The position numbers and the translations under genes were made by a program. The notes under the pieces are model-generated. The model was not told the DNA's origin, searched no databases, and was given only the letters and a program-made list of their open reading frames with translations. Below, one piece after another: positions 1 through 9,273 of a stretch of DNA of 64,000 bases. Source of the DNA: Spirochaetota bacterium (GTDB taxonomy: Bacteria > Spirochaetota > UBA12135 > COTS27); the NCBI GenBank assembly GCA_013426755.1, contig AP019861.1, positions 545,067-609,066 on the forward strand, in the 5' to 3' direction. The first letter of the stretch is position 1. Every line of letters starts with the position of its first letter.

Positions 1-569
1 GTAAAACTTACGGCGACAATGGGTATATTTAAAGTTTTCATGATGGAACCTGCAAACGCGTCGCCTTTCCAGAGCCACATGCGTGTTTTTCTAATATCAG
101 CTAAGGAGGGTATCGGTTTTTTAGAGTAAAAATAAGCAAAGCCCAACTCAGAAATACCAAGTAATTCATATCCTTTTTTATTGAAGTAGCGATTAAAATC
201 ATCTAGCATGGCGGTGTAAATTTTACTAGCCGCTTCATAATCTTTGATAAGACCTGGTATCTCAAGGATTCGAATCTCTTCAGCAAGGGCGCCTAGCCCA
301 TTTCCTGTGAAAAAACCACCATCTAACTGCCCGAGTGTGATTTTATCCTTCATCTCACTTTCATCGCCCTGGACACCTCCGTAATAGACGCGAATAAGCA
401 CCTCTTTTTCGCTCTTGGTATAGACTTCACGAACAATATTTCTGATAAGACCTCCCCATATTGTGCTTTTAGGCGACAATGTTGCAAACGAGAGATTGGT
501 TTTGGCGTGTAGCGGATTAGAAATACCGATAGCAAATAGAAGTATCAGTGTAAAACTCCAGTTTTTCAT
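1..569 (-). CDS. TRAP transporter solute-binding protein, DctP/TatP type (C-terminus cut by window edge)
   Basis: Translating the minus strand from the ATG at 569 gives about 189 residues open to the window edge. The first 22 residues form a clean signal peptide ending PLHA before KTNLSF, so the product should be periplasmic. The mature part reads like TRAP (tripartite ATP-independent periplasmic) DctP-family binding proteins: TLSPKSTIWG near the start, then VYYGGVQGDESEM, IRILEIPGLI, and near the edge the TRMWLWKGD segment. It resembles the treponemal TatP type that works with a TPR partner. In-frame ATGs at 593, 641 and 659 would add a charged N-terminus ahead of the signal peptide; none has a Shine-Dalgarno, so 569 was chosen for the signal peptide. 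The ligand is unknown. The transporter membrane subunits, if present, lie off the left edge. Confidence 0.8.
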   Translation of the reverse strand, partial: MKNWSFTLILLFAIGISNPLHAKTNLSFATLSPKSTIWGGLIRNIVREVYTKSEKEVLIRVYYGGVQGDESEMKDKITLGQLDGGFFTGNGLGALAEEIRILEIPGLIKDYEAASKIYTAMLDDFNRYFNKKGYELLGISELGFAYFYSKKPIPSLADIRKTRMWLWKGDAFAGSIMKTLNIPIVAVSF

Positions 570-926
570 TGAGAAATAACGGACGGGTAGCATTCTGTAG
601 GTAGATAATTTGTTTGCTTTTGGGTGGCTTGCTTTTTCCATAGGTGTTTTAAATTTCATGTCTTAAATATATCAATCTTTATACGATCATTTCATGATAG
701 CAAGGCTGATTAATAGCTCGCTAAGTGGGTTAAATTGTCATTATTAAGGTTGTTTATTTATCAGGGTTATTGGAATGGATGATGTGGTGTTATTTATGTA
801 ATATGTGATGCTATATAGGTTGTTGGTTATTTCAAGGTTATTGGGATTGGATGATACAGTGCTATGGGTACAATGTTATATATACGGGTCATATACATAA
901 TGATACGGTGTTATATATAATATTAT
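570..926. other. AT-rich spacer with an imperfect duplication
   Basis: No gene is visible if the TRAP protein starts at 569. A stretch beginning near 763 (gggttattggaatggatgat) recurs in altered form from about 834 (aggttattgggattggatga), giving an imperfect tandem duplication with a period near 71 bp. No hairpin followed by a T-run was found. Confidence 0.5.
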
Positions 927-1979
927 TTATGCAATATCATAAAGAACTTGTTCAGGTTGTCCTGATTTAAGGGACTTGGAGGCTGCTTCGGCGACGCAAA
1001 CGGCGCGCAGTCCTTCATGAAGTCCTATTTCATGGTGGGAATGAGAAGTAGCAGCAGAAGTCGTAGTGCCACCACTCACCCAATCAATAAACCGTTCAAG
1101 TTGAATAATGTAGGCTGTGCGGTAGCGTTCTATAAAATTTGCTTTAGGATGGGCAATGCTAACGTGATTACTATGACTTGTGAGTAGGGTATGTTCACGT
1201 AAATTTTGTACTTTAAGGCTGCCATTGGACCCAAATACCTCGATTTCTTGGTCATAACCGTAGCCGGTCTCACGTGAGCAGTCAATAGTCGCTAGAGCTT
1301 TATTTTTTAGCTGCAATGTAATAATAGCCGTATCAATATCGCCTAGTTTGCCTATCTCAGGGTCAATCAAATTAGCACCTACGGTGTACACTTTTTCAAT
1401 ATCGGTTTGACTTAAAAAGTGGATCATATCAAAATCATGGACATTGAAATCGAAGAGCATTCCGCCTGATTTAGGAATGAAATCAATAGGAGGACGTTTG
1501 GGGTCACGGTTTTTTATTTTTATCATGTAGAGTTTTCCAGCTTGATTTGCTGTGATAAGGCGTTTGAGTTCAATAATATTCGGATCGTGTCTGCGATTGA
1601 AGCCGATTTGAAATTTTATGCCTGCTTTTTGGACCTTTTTTTTAATTCTATTGAGTTCTGTTATAGAAAAAGACACAGGTTTTTCACAGAAAATGTCCTT
1701 ACCGCTTGGTAGGATTTTTTCAATCAATGCTACGTGTGAGCTTGAAGAGGTTGCTATTACAATTGCATTGATTTCGTTATCATTTAGGATGCTGTCTAGA
1801 TCATCGGTCACTTCTACATTAGCGCCGTTGCCAGCAAGCCAATCTGTTTTTTTGTATTTGTCAAGGATTGTTTTTAAGCGAACGTGGGGCATTGTGAGAA
1901 GGATATTGGCATGCATACGACCGATTCGTCCTGCTCCTAACACAGCAAAGGTTACACGTTTCGATGCTAGTGCAGTCAT
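927..1979 (-). CDS. Gfo/Idh/MocA oxidoreductase, inositol 2-dehydrogenase-like
   Basis: This 350-residue protein is a full-length Gfo/Idh/MocA-family dehydrogenase. An N-terminal Rossmann fold begins near residue 10 with the nucleotide motif VLGAGRIGRMHA. The family EKP motif follows (FCEKPVSF, near residue 100). The central part has GFNRRHDPN and SGGMLFDFNVHDFDMIHF, the pattern of inositol dehydrogenases (IolG), where the Asp and His take part in catalysis. The likely reaction is NAD-dependent oxidation of myo-inositol or a related cyclitol or sugar; the substrate cannot be fixed from sequence. No other inositol catabolic gene lies nearby. It is read in the same direction as the TRAP protein downstream, so a shared sugar or polyol role is possible. 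The start ATG at 1979 lacks a Shine-Dalgarno but sits just before the Rossmann fold. Confidence 0.82.
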   Translation of the reverse strand: MTALASKRVTFAVLGAGRIGRMHANILLTMPHVRLKTILDKYKKTDWLAGNGANVEVTDDLDSILNDNEINAIVIATSSSSHVALIEKILPSGKDIFCEKPVSFSITELNRIKKKVQKAGIKFQIGFNRRHDPNIIELKRLITANQAGKLYMIKIKNRDPKRPPIDFIPKSGGMLFDFNVHDFDMIHFLSQTDIEKVYTVGANLIDPEIGKLGDIDTAIITLQLKNKALATIDCSRETGYGYDQEIEVFGSNGSLKVQNLREHTLLTSHSNHVSIAHPKANFIERYRTAYIIQLERFIDWVSGGTTTSAATSHSHHEIGLHEGLRAVCVAEAASKSLKSGQPEQVLYDIA

Positions 1980-2553
1980 TTTTTCTCAGTTAACCTTTAA
2001 AAATGGGCTTTAGTACAAAACTGTATTGCGATTGATAGGAAATGATGATTTGTTTCAAACCGTTAATAGATTAGCTCCTTACAAAGAAGCAATCTCACTT
2101 AAAAGCTAATCGTATAAGGTAACACCCTACGGCTCAATCAACACAATCTCAACACAATTAGAGATTGATCTATTATACCTTATAGCTGATGATTTATTAT
2201 ACTATTTTTAGCGGTAAATGTCAATTTCAATTTTCAAATACCCATTAATAAATCGTAAATACCAATTGGTAAATACCCATCAATAAATCAATAAATACCT
2301 ATCAATAAACGGTAAATATCAACCTCAGCAGTTGTTAATTGTAAATTTTTAATTTTCAATAAGCATAAAATGGTATATATTACCCTAGTTTGTTTAATTT
2401 ATGAGCAGAAGATTGATGAGCAGAAGGTTACTATTAGCGTGTGTGAAAGTTCAATCTTAGCCGTCTATAAACTTGGACGCTTACTAATAATAAGGGGTGT
2501 TCATTTAAAGAACGGGGTTTTTATGCCATTTAAGGAGATTTTTATCCAATCTG
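1980..2553. other. Spacer between fadE and the iolG-like gene, with short AT-rich repeats
   Basis: About 570 bases hold no convincing gene. From about 2228 to 2325 the sequence repeats a degenerate motif of the form aaatacccatcaataaatc, with four or more recognisable copies. A 72-codon plus-strand reading frame starting at 2370 runs into the 3' end of fadE on the opposite strand and has no recognisable features, so it was not called. Confidence 0.5.
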
Positions 2554-4971
2554 CTAGTATTTTCGTGATTTATACTGTGCTAGCGTAAAAGAATCGACTT
2601 CAATAGCCTTAGTCATAAGAGCCCGTGTTTCTTTCAATGTTTTCAGTTGTTGGGGAGTAATAATGTTTTCCTTAGCGGCTTGTGTGATCATGGCAGTCCA
2701 ATTTTCACGCTGAAATGGCAATGACCGTTCTTTAAATTGCTTTTTAATGATCTGCATGATGGCATCATGATTTTTAGCGGCTTTATAAGCCCGTCTGAGA
2801 ATATTGAGTTGGTCGGAAGATTTTTGCGGAATAAATATGCCTGCACTTTGTCCTAGCCGCAGGTCTTCATTCTCAACGACATGAGCGGCTACTTTATTGA
2901 TGAGGTTAATAGCAGGTGGTTCTGCTAAGGGGTTCAGACTGTATATTTTAGCGCTGATCCAGCCTAAGTAGGGAATAATATTCCTGGCAATGATTTCTAG
3001 TTTGTTCTCAATGATTGAAAATCCATACTGCATAGCATATGCAAACAGGATTTTCTCGTTTTTAGGGCATTTTTCGTGTTCGTATCTAGCTATTGTTGCG
3101 GTGAGAAGGTAGAGCCATGAAAAAACATCTCCTAAATGCCCATTGAGCATTTCACTTTTTTTTAGGGAACTTCCTTTAAGAAGGATAGCCACTTCACCCA
3201 TTCCTGCTAGCATGCTAGCAGCCCAGAGCAATTTTCGTTTGTATTGTCCTAGCGGTTGGCGTCGTGTTTTCAGTGCAATGTGTCCGCGTGTCAAAAAAAG
3301 GAGTGTCGTACGTATATTGAGGTGCACCATTCGATAAAGATGGCTAGCGATATTTTGTGAAAAATCTCTTAGATTGTTATTTTTGATGGCTTCTAGTTCT
3401 TTATAGAGATGCGGATGAGACCTAAATAAGCCTTGTCCGAAGATAATGAAACTTCGTGTCAAAATATTTGCTCCTTCAACGGTAATGCCAATGGGTGTTG
3501 CCAGGTAAGGATTAGCGGCTAGATTGTGTTCGCCGCGTGAAATACCCGCACCACCTAAGATATCCATCGTATGATTGACAATAGTCCGTGCCATTTCTGT
3601 GGTGTGGTATTTCATCATGGCTGAGACAATAGGTGCTGCGAAACCAAGGTCTACGGATGTTGCTGTATAGCGTCTAGCAGATTCGATGATGTAATTTAAC
3701 CCGGCAATGGGAGCTAATTTTTCTCTGATCCCTTCAAATTGATAAATGGGAAGGGCAAATTGGCGTCTTATGAAGCTGTATGTGGCAACGGTTTCTAAGC
3801 TGAGTTTACTTCCGCCTGCTGAGACGCCTGGCAGTGAGATGCCCCGTCCTGCAGCCAAGCATTCCATTAGCATTTTCCACCCTTCACCGAGTCCGCTTTT
3901 TTCTCCAATGATCTCTTCAAAGCCAATAATCACATTCTTACCTTCAGTCGGACAATTGTAAAACGGAACTCCCATCGGATCATGGCGTCTTCCTAAGAGG
4001 ACACCTTTCGTGCGCGCTGGGATGAGAGCGCAGGTAATACCTATGTTTTCATGATCACTTAGTAAATGATTGGGGTCTTTTAATTGAAAAGCAAGTCCAA
4101 TGACGTCTGCTATGGCGGCTAGAGTAATATAGCGTTTCTTCCAATTGAGCCGAATTTTAATGGTTTTTGTCTTTTTGTCTAAAAAAAGTACTCCTTCTGA
4201 TTGAATAGCTGAGGCGTCTGATCCTGCTAGAGGTTCTGTTAAAGCAAAGCATGGAATGATCCTTCCTGTGGCGAGTTTATTGAGGTATTGATTTTTTTGC
4301 CGTTCAGTACCATATTTGAGGAGTAATTCTGCTGGGCCTAATGAATTGGGCACCATTACGGTAACAGCCAGTGGATAGGAACGAGAGGCAATCTTTTGAA
4401 CGATACGGCTCTGCGCTTCAGCAGAAAAGCCCAAGCCACCATAACGTCTGGGAATGATCATTCCAAAAAATTTCTGTGCTTTGAGATAGTTCCAGAGCGG
4501 TTTAGGAAAATCGCGCTCCTCATGGATCTTAAAGTCGTTAGCTAAGTCACAGGCTTTATTGACGGGGCCATTGATGAAGGCTTTTTCTAGTGATGTGAGT
4601 GGTTTTCCTTTGAAATTGAGAATTTTACTTATATCTGGTTTGCCTGAGAACAAGTCTTTCTCGATCCACGTGTCTCCAGAAAGAAGGGCTATACGTTCGC
4701 GCTCTGAAATATGCGGAACGACCTTCAACGCACGCGCAGCACGTAAGAGCGGATATGTGATGATATAACTAAGCGGTGTGAAAGCAAATAAGAGATTGCT
4801 TAGAAAGATGACTTCAAAAACAATTTGATACACATACGGACCAGTGATTGCAAAAATGATTGTGTTTATGAAATTTAACGATAACCATAACCATTTGTTT
4901 TTTATTCCATTATACAGCAAAATGGCATAAATACTAAGTACAATGATGAAAAAAGTAGAAATAACTGACAT
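2554..4971 (-). CDS. fadE: FadE-type acyl-CoA dehydrogenase
   Basis: At 805 residues this matches the long FadE type (E. coli FadE is about 814) rather than the usual 380-residue acyl-CoA dehydrogenases. It begins with two or three hydrophobic segments (residues about 1-75), suggesting membrane association. The dehydrogenase core follows: FGMIIPRRYGGLGFS, the substrate/FAD region FALTEPLAGSDAS, and the highly characteristic VEGANILTRSFIIFGQG. The C-terminal 250 residues correspond to the DUF1974 extension found in FadE. It would catalyse the first oxidation of acyl-CoA to trans-2-enoyl-CoA and pass electrons to a flavoprotein acceptor; no etf genes are visible here. It is last of the four same-strand fatty-acid genes, separated from the fadJ-like gene by 463 bases of repeat-containing spacer. 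GAGGT lies about 8 bases before the ATG, one of few plausible Shine-Dalgarno sites in this part. Confidence 0.93.
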   Translation of the reverse strand: MSVISTFFIIVLSIYAILLYNGIKNKWLWLSLNFINTIIFAITGPYVYQIVFEVIFLSNLLFAFTPLSYIITYPLLRAARALKVVPHISERERIALLSGDTWIEKDLFSGKPDISKILNFKGKPLTSLEKAFINGPVNKACDLANDFKIHEERDFPKPLWNYLKAQKFFGMIIPRRYGGLGFSAEAQSRIVQKIASRSYPLAVTVMVPNSLGPAELLLKYGTERQKNQYLNKLATGRIIPCFALTEPLAGSDASAIQSEGVLFLDKKTKTIKIRLNWKKRYITLAAIADVIGLAFQLKDPNHLLSDHENIGITCALIPARTKGVLLGRRHDPMGVPFYNCPTEGKNVIIGFEEIIGEKSGLGEGWKMLMECLAAGRGISLPGVSAGGSKLSLETVATYSFIRRQFALPIYQFEGIREKLAPIAGLNYIIESARRYTATSVDLGFAAPIVSAMMKYHTTEMARTIVNHTMDILGGAGISRGEHNLAANPYLATPIGITVEGANILTRSFIIFGQGLFRSHPHLYKELEAIKNNNLRDFSQNIASHLYRMVHLNIRTTLLFLTRGHIALKTRRQPLGQYKRKLLWAASMLAGMGEVAILLKGSSLKKSEMLNGHLGDVFSWLYLLTATIARYEHEKCPKNEKILFAYAMQYGFSIIENKLEIIARNIIPYLGWISAKIYSLNPLAEPPAINLINKVAAHVVENEDLRLGQSAGIFIPQKSSDQLNILRRAYKAAKNHDAIMQIIKKQFKERSLPFQRENWTAMITQAAKENIITPQQLKTLKETRALMTKAIEVDSFTLAQYKSRKY

Positions 4972-5436
4972 GATAACAGACCTCGCTTATGATAACTTTA
5001 TGATAACTTTATGACAATTTTATGACAACTTTATAACAACTGAACATTGATATATAATTTCAAAACATATAATTTTAAATAATTAGCAGTTTGACTGACT
5101 GAAGACGACTATTGATTAATAGCTTAGTAAAATGGTTGGGAAATGCCTTGATTAAGTCGTTGGGTTGGGAGGTGAACAGATTAGCTTTAACGTGAGATTC
5201 TTAGTGCACTTTATTTAGTGTGCTTTAATAATAATAACGGTTTGCTATGACCATAAAGCGAATCTTATTAGCATGCGGCAATCAATACTCAGTAAGTGAA
5301 CAAAATGAAAGTAGGGTTTAATAACTATACTAACTGTATTAAGCGATAATAGTAAAGTAAAAGGGTGAAGGGCTTTTTTGTTAGTGGTGTATTTAGGTGG
5401 CTTTAAGTGGTTTAAAGTGGATTAAAGCGGCTTAGG
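4972..5436. repeat. fadE/fadJ spacer with an 11-bp tandem repeat (4988-5041)
   Basis: Just upstream of fadE, five tandem copies of an 11-base unit (tatgataactt and variants tatgacaattt, tatgacaactt) occupy 4988-5041; all variants differ by transitions. A second short-period zone near 5385-5425 repeats a taaagtgg-type motif. Nothing else is recognisable in this spacer. Confidence 0.7.
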
Positions 5437-7773
5437 TCAATCGTTATAAAACAACTGGTTACGTGAGACGGTGTCCTTTAAAATAGCAGGTGGTGTGAAA
5501 TGATCGCCATAGAAATCTTTAAGCCGCTCAAACTTTTTGAATGCTTTAGCTGGCGTTAAGGTGTCGATGTAACGAAGGATTCCACCACGAAATGCTGGAA
5601 ATCCTGTTCCATATAACAACGCTAAGTCCAATTCCCAAGGCGTCTGCACAATGCCAAGTTCTAGAGCAATAAGGCTTTCATGCGCCATTGCCATGATAAG
5701 CCGTTCAATGATTTTTTCACTGGTAAAAGTACGTTTCATCAGGGCGCTTTCGCCATAAAGTTCGTGATATAACTCGGGATTGACGCCCATAGGTTGTCCG
5801 CTCGCGTAGGCATAAAAGCCGGTACCTGCTTTTTGACCCAGCCAATTACGCTGATTTAACTTCTTATAGGCTTTAAGTGGATTGGGAAGGTGTCGATAAG
5901 CTTTACTGAGGCACTGTGCTACATGGGCGCAGACATCTAGACCGATCTGGTCAATAAGTCTAAATGGACCCATGGGCATACCAAAATCTTTCAAACTGGC
6001 ATCAATTGTCTCAATGTCCTTAGTCTCTTCTAAAATCTTCATTGCTTCATTAAGGTAAGCGAATAAGATGCGATTGACTAGGAAGCCAGGACAGGCTTTA
6101 ACGGGAATAACGATTCTATTTTGTTTTTTTAGGAAACGTCCTACGGTGGCGAAAAGTTCTGGGTCTGTTTTAGGCCCGGGGGCAAGTTCGACTAATTTCA
6201 TTCTGTGAACGGGATTGAAGAAATGAATGGCTAGAAACCGTTCGCTGTGTTTGAGTGAACGAGCTAACTGGTCGATGGAGAGTGAAGAGGTATTGGTTGC
6301 AATGATAGTGTCTTGACTGCAGTAACGTTCTAAGGTTTTAAGGATATTTTTTTTGAGTTCTAGGTTCTCTGGCACTGCTTCAATGACAAGTGTTTCATTG
6401 TGAACGGGTGTCCATGATGTAGTGAAGCTAGTTCGGCTGAGTTCTGCTGTGGTGACTTGTTGTGGTTGTCCGACTTTTCTTTCGCGCTGGTTGTGGATAG
6501 CAAGCAATTTTTGATACCCACTACTGGCGGCTTCCCAGGAAACTTCTTTAATGCGAACGGGGAGGTTGTGATGGCTCATTAACCAGGCGATTCCTGCGCC
6601 CATTGTTCCACCGCCGATGACGAGGCTTTGTTCTATAGGGAAATGTGATTTTTTAAGGGTGCGTTTCAAATGGGATGTGGATGATTTTTGATTGAGTGGA
6701 GCTGCTTTGACGATGGCTTTGTTTTTAAGCATCGTCGAATGATGAAATAACGCTAGCAGGTGGGATGTGCTGGCTGTTTTTAACAATTCCAAAAAACCAA
6801 TTCTCTCTAATGCGAGTCCGTGTTTGATTTTTTCAGTTGTTACGGCGGGATAGGTCTGACTTATGATTTTAAGTACTTTGTTGGGTGCTGGATAATGCGG
6901 GCCTATGGATTTGAGTAGTTGTTTGCGTGTGAATCTCAATATCGGCTTTAAGGCAAGTTTTGTCGCTAGGGCGACGATCCATGGAAAATGTCGTCGCAAA
7001 CGGCGGCTACGGTCTTTGCGTAAGGAATGCGGATTGCGGTTAACTTGGTCTATAAATTTAGGAAGTTCGAATGAAATGTAGGCGCTGGGAATAACTTTAT
7101 CGGCGAGTCCTAGGCGGTAAGCTTTACTTCCGTTAACAGCTGTGCCTTTTAAGATCATCTTTAATGCTGCGTTAAGTCCTATTAAAGCGGGGAGTCGTTG
7201 TGTTCCACCGAATCCTGGCAGAATGCCTAGTGTGACCTCGGGCAGTGCCAATTTTGTATAAGATTCACTAGAAACGATGCGATAAGTACAGGCTAGAGCT
7301 AATTCCAATCCGCCGCCTAAGGCATGTCCGTCAATGACGGCTACGGTAGGTGCTTTGAAATGGGCGATATTGTCGATAATGTTTTGTCCTTGGGCGATGA
7401 TTTTAGTATGGGTGGGAGACTTGAGGATTTGTTTGATTTCATTGATGTCTGCGCCGGCGATGAAGCTTTTCGGCTTGGCACTTTTTATGAGCAAAATTTT
7501 TATAGGCAGGGTGGCTAATTTTTTAAGATGCTGGTCTAATTGATAAAGTACTTTACTTGTTAAGATATTGACCTTACTGTTTTTTAGGTCTAGTGTTAGG
7601 GCACCTATATTTGTGGTCGGGTTATATTCTATTTTAAAGTCGCCTATAGTTTCATTGATAGTTTTATTGATTTTCCTGCCTTTGCTGAGGTTCTTAGACC
7701 GTGATGGTGTAGAAGAGGGCTGCTGTTTCATTCTAGAAGAAGTGGTGGTATTAGGAGTACTTGAGCGTTTCAT
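5437..7773 (-). CDS. fadJ: Bifunctional enoyl-CoA hydratase / 3-hydroxyacyl-CoA dehydrogenase, FadJ-like
   Basis: The 778-residue protein performs the second and third steps of beta-oxidation. An enoyl-CoA hydratase domain spans about 45-330: FIAGADINEI at the oxyanion region, then the catalytic glutamates in GGGLE (Glu157) and LALPEVTLG (Glu179). Their 22-residue spacing matches FadJ rather than FadB (20). The NAD-binding dehydrogenase domain starts near residue 380 with VIGGGTMGAGIAW and carries the catalytic histidine in AIHFFNPVHRMKLVEL. The C-terminal helical domain includes PMGPFRLIDQIGLD and GFPAFRGGILRY. The first 40 residues are a Ser/Thr/Lys-rich extension with no family counterpart, similar in style to the extension on FadD. 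It lies 145 bases downstream of the thiolase gene on the same strand, completing the spiral with fadE and fadD. Confidence 0.94.
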   Translation of the reverse strand: MKRSSTPNTTTSSRMKQQPSSTPSRSKNLSKGRKINKTINETIGDFKIEYNPTTNIGALTLDLKNSKVNILTSKVLYQLDQHLKKLATLPIKILLIKSAKPKSFIAGADINEIKQILKSPTHTKIIAQGQNIIDNIAHFKAPTVAVIDGHALGGGLELALACTYRIVSSESYTKLALPEVTLGILPGFGGTQRLPALIGLNAALKMILKGTAVNGSKAYRLGLADKVIPSAYISFELPKFIDQVNRNPHSLRKDRSRRLRRHFPWIVALATKLALKPILRFTRKQLLKSIGPHYPAPNKVLKIISQTYPAVTTEKIKHGLALERIGFLELLKTASTSHLLALFHHSTMLKNKAIVKAAPLNQKSSTSHLKRTLKKSHFPIEQSLVIGGGTMGAGIAWLMSHHNLPVRIKEVSWEAASSGYQKLLAIHNQRERKVGQPQQVTTAELSRTSFTTSWTPVHNETLVIEAVPENLELKKNILKTLERYCSQDTIIATNTSSLSIDQLARSLKHSERFLAIHFFNPVHRMKLVELAPGPKTDPELFATVGRFLKKQNRIVIPVKACPGFLVNRILFAYLNEAMKILEETKDIETIDASLKDFGMPMGPFRLIDQIGLDVCAHVAQCLSKAYRHLPNPLKAYKKLNQRNWLGQKAGTGFYAYASGQPMGVNPELYHELYGESALMKRTFTSEKIIERLIMAMAHESLIALELGIVQTPWELDLALLYGTGFPAFRGGILRYIDTLTPAKAFKKFERLKDFYGDHFTPPAILKDTVSRNQLFYND

Positions 7774-7918
7774 GTGTCTGGCAGGCTAAGGGTCAATGGC
7801 AAACGTGGTTTTTATGATGGAGATGATTTATATTGCAGTGATTTGTCTAGATGATGATAAGAAAATGAGTAGGTTAGAGGGGGTTATTTTATCTAAGATT
7901 TAGAAATGAAAAGCGGTA

Positions 7919-9211
7919 CTAGGATGATTCTAAATAAAGAGCGGCACCTTGTCCTCCGCCAACACATAGGGTAGCTAGGCCGCGTCTTTTTTTTCTGCGT
8001 TGCAGTTCGTTTAGAATGTGAATGACTAGCCGTGTCCCCGACATACCGACGGGATGTCCTAATGCAATAGCGCCACCACTGACGTTGAGTTTAGATTCAT
8101 CAATGCTACCTAGTGCTTTAGATGTGTTTAGATAGGTTTCAGAAAATTTCTTAGAAGTGAAGGCTTTTATATTGGCTAGAACTTGTGCGGCGAAGGCTTC
8201 ATTGATCTCAATGAGGTCAAAATTTTTAAGTAGCAACTTAGTTTCCTTGAGGAGACGGTGGGTGGCATAAATAGGACCTAGTCCCATGCGATGGGCTGGC
8301 AATGCTGCGTAGCTATAAGCGGTTAAATATCCGAGGCAGGGAAGTTTTCTGCGTTTGGCTTCTTTTTCGCGCATGAGGACGACGGCTGCTGCGCCGTCAT
8401 TGATTGAGCAGGCATTGCCTACGGTGACGGTGCCTGTGCGTCGATCAAAGTAGGGTTTAAGCGCTGCTAGACTTGTCAATGACTGGTTACTTCTGGGCCC
8501 TTCATCTTTTTTTATAAGTGTATTTTGCTTGTCTTTTGTGAAGATGGGATGGATTTCGGTTGCGAAGTGTCCTGCGCGCTCAGCGGCGATGGCTTTGCGG
8601 TGTGATGCTAAAGCGAAGTGGTCTTGTTCTGAGCGAGAAATTTTAAATTCTCGTGCGAGCACTTCGGCCGTCTGTCCCATATTAAGCCCGCATACAGGAT
8701 CGGTCAATCCTTTGACAACGCCAATAGTAGGCTTTAAGTAGCGAGGACGAAATTTCATTAACACATTCAAGCGCTGCCAAGATGAAAGACGTTTATTACT
8801 TAATTGATAAAAAAAGGCTGTCATGTCCTCGTTGTAGAGGAGGGGAATTTGGCTCATGGCTTCGACGCCACCTGCAATACAGATAGTGGCGCCTCCTGCC
8901 AAAATTCGTTCTGCAGCTGAGGTGATTGCTTGCATACCGCTGGCACAATTTCTCTGCACTGTAAATGCAGGAAGGTGATCGTCTAATCCTGCCCGCAAGG
9001 CTATCACGCGTGAGACATTAGCGGCTTCTACGGGTTGGGCGACATTTCCCATGATAAGTTCGTCGACGTCTGATTTTTTTATAGCAGTGCGTGCGAGTGT
9101 TTCTTTGACTACATGCGTGCCTAGTTCGACAGCGGTTAGATCACTTAGGACGCCCCCTGCTTTACCAATAGGTGTTCGGACACCTCCTAAGATGGCAATA
9201 CGTTCTTTCAT
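7919..9211 (-). CDS. fadI: 3-ketoacyl-CoA thiolase, FadI type
   Basis: This 430-residue thiolase cleaves 3-ketoacyl-CoA to acetyl-CoA and a shortened acyl-CoA. All catalytic residues are visible: the nucleophile Cys89 in NCASGMQA, His386 in GGAIALGHPVGMSG, and Cys416 in CVGGGQGAA. The length and an internal insertion after GGVEAMSQIP (about residues 125-160) fit the FadI branch (about 436 residues) better than FadA or acetoacetyl-CoA thiolases (about 390). It pairs with the adjacent FadJ-like protein, as FadI does with FadJ. It lies 62 bases downstream of fadD on the same strand. No Shine-Dalgarno precedes the ATG. Confidence 0.93.
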   Translation of the reverse strand: MKERIAILGGVRTPIGKAGGVLSDLTAVELGTHVVKETLARTAIKKSDVDELIMGNVAQPVEAANVSRVIALRAGLDDHLPAFTVQRNCASGMQAITSAAERILAGGATICIAGGVEAMSQIPLLYNEDMTAFFYQLSNKRLSSWQRLNVLMKFRPRYLKPTIGVVKGLTDPVCGLNMGQTAEVLAREFKISRSEQDHFALASHRKAIAAERAGHFATEIHPIFTKDKQNTLIKKDEGPRSNQSLTSLAALKPYFDRRTGTVTVGNACSINDGAAAVVLMREKEAKRRKLPCLGYLTAYSYAALPAHRMGLGPIYATHRLLKETKLLLKNFDLIEINEAFAAQVLANIKAFTSKKFSETYLNTSKALGSIDESKLNVSGGAIALGHPVGMSGTRLVIHILNELQRRKKRRGLATLCVGGGQGAALYLESS

Positions 9212-9273
9212 TGTGAATTATGGATGATGAAGGTTATTTTTTGTGAGCAGTATTTTATGCTTGGCAGCCTATG

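Noticed and set aside
2370..2588. 72-codon plus-strand ORF
   Set aside because: It has no recognisable features, lies in an AT-rich spacer and overlaps the 3' end of fadE on the other strand.
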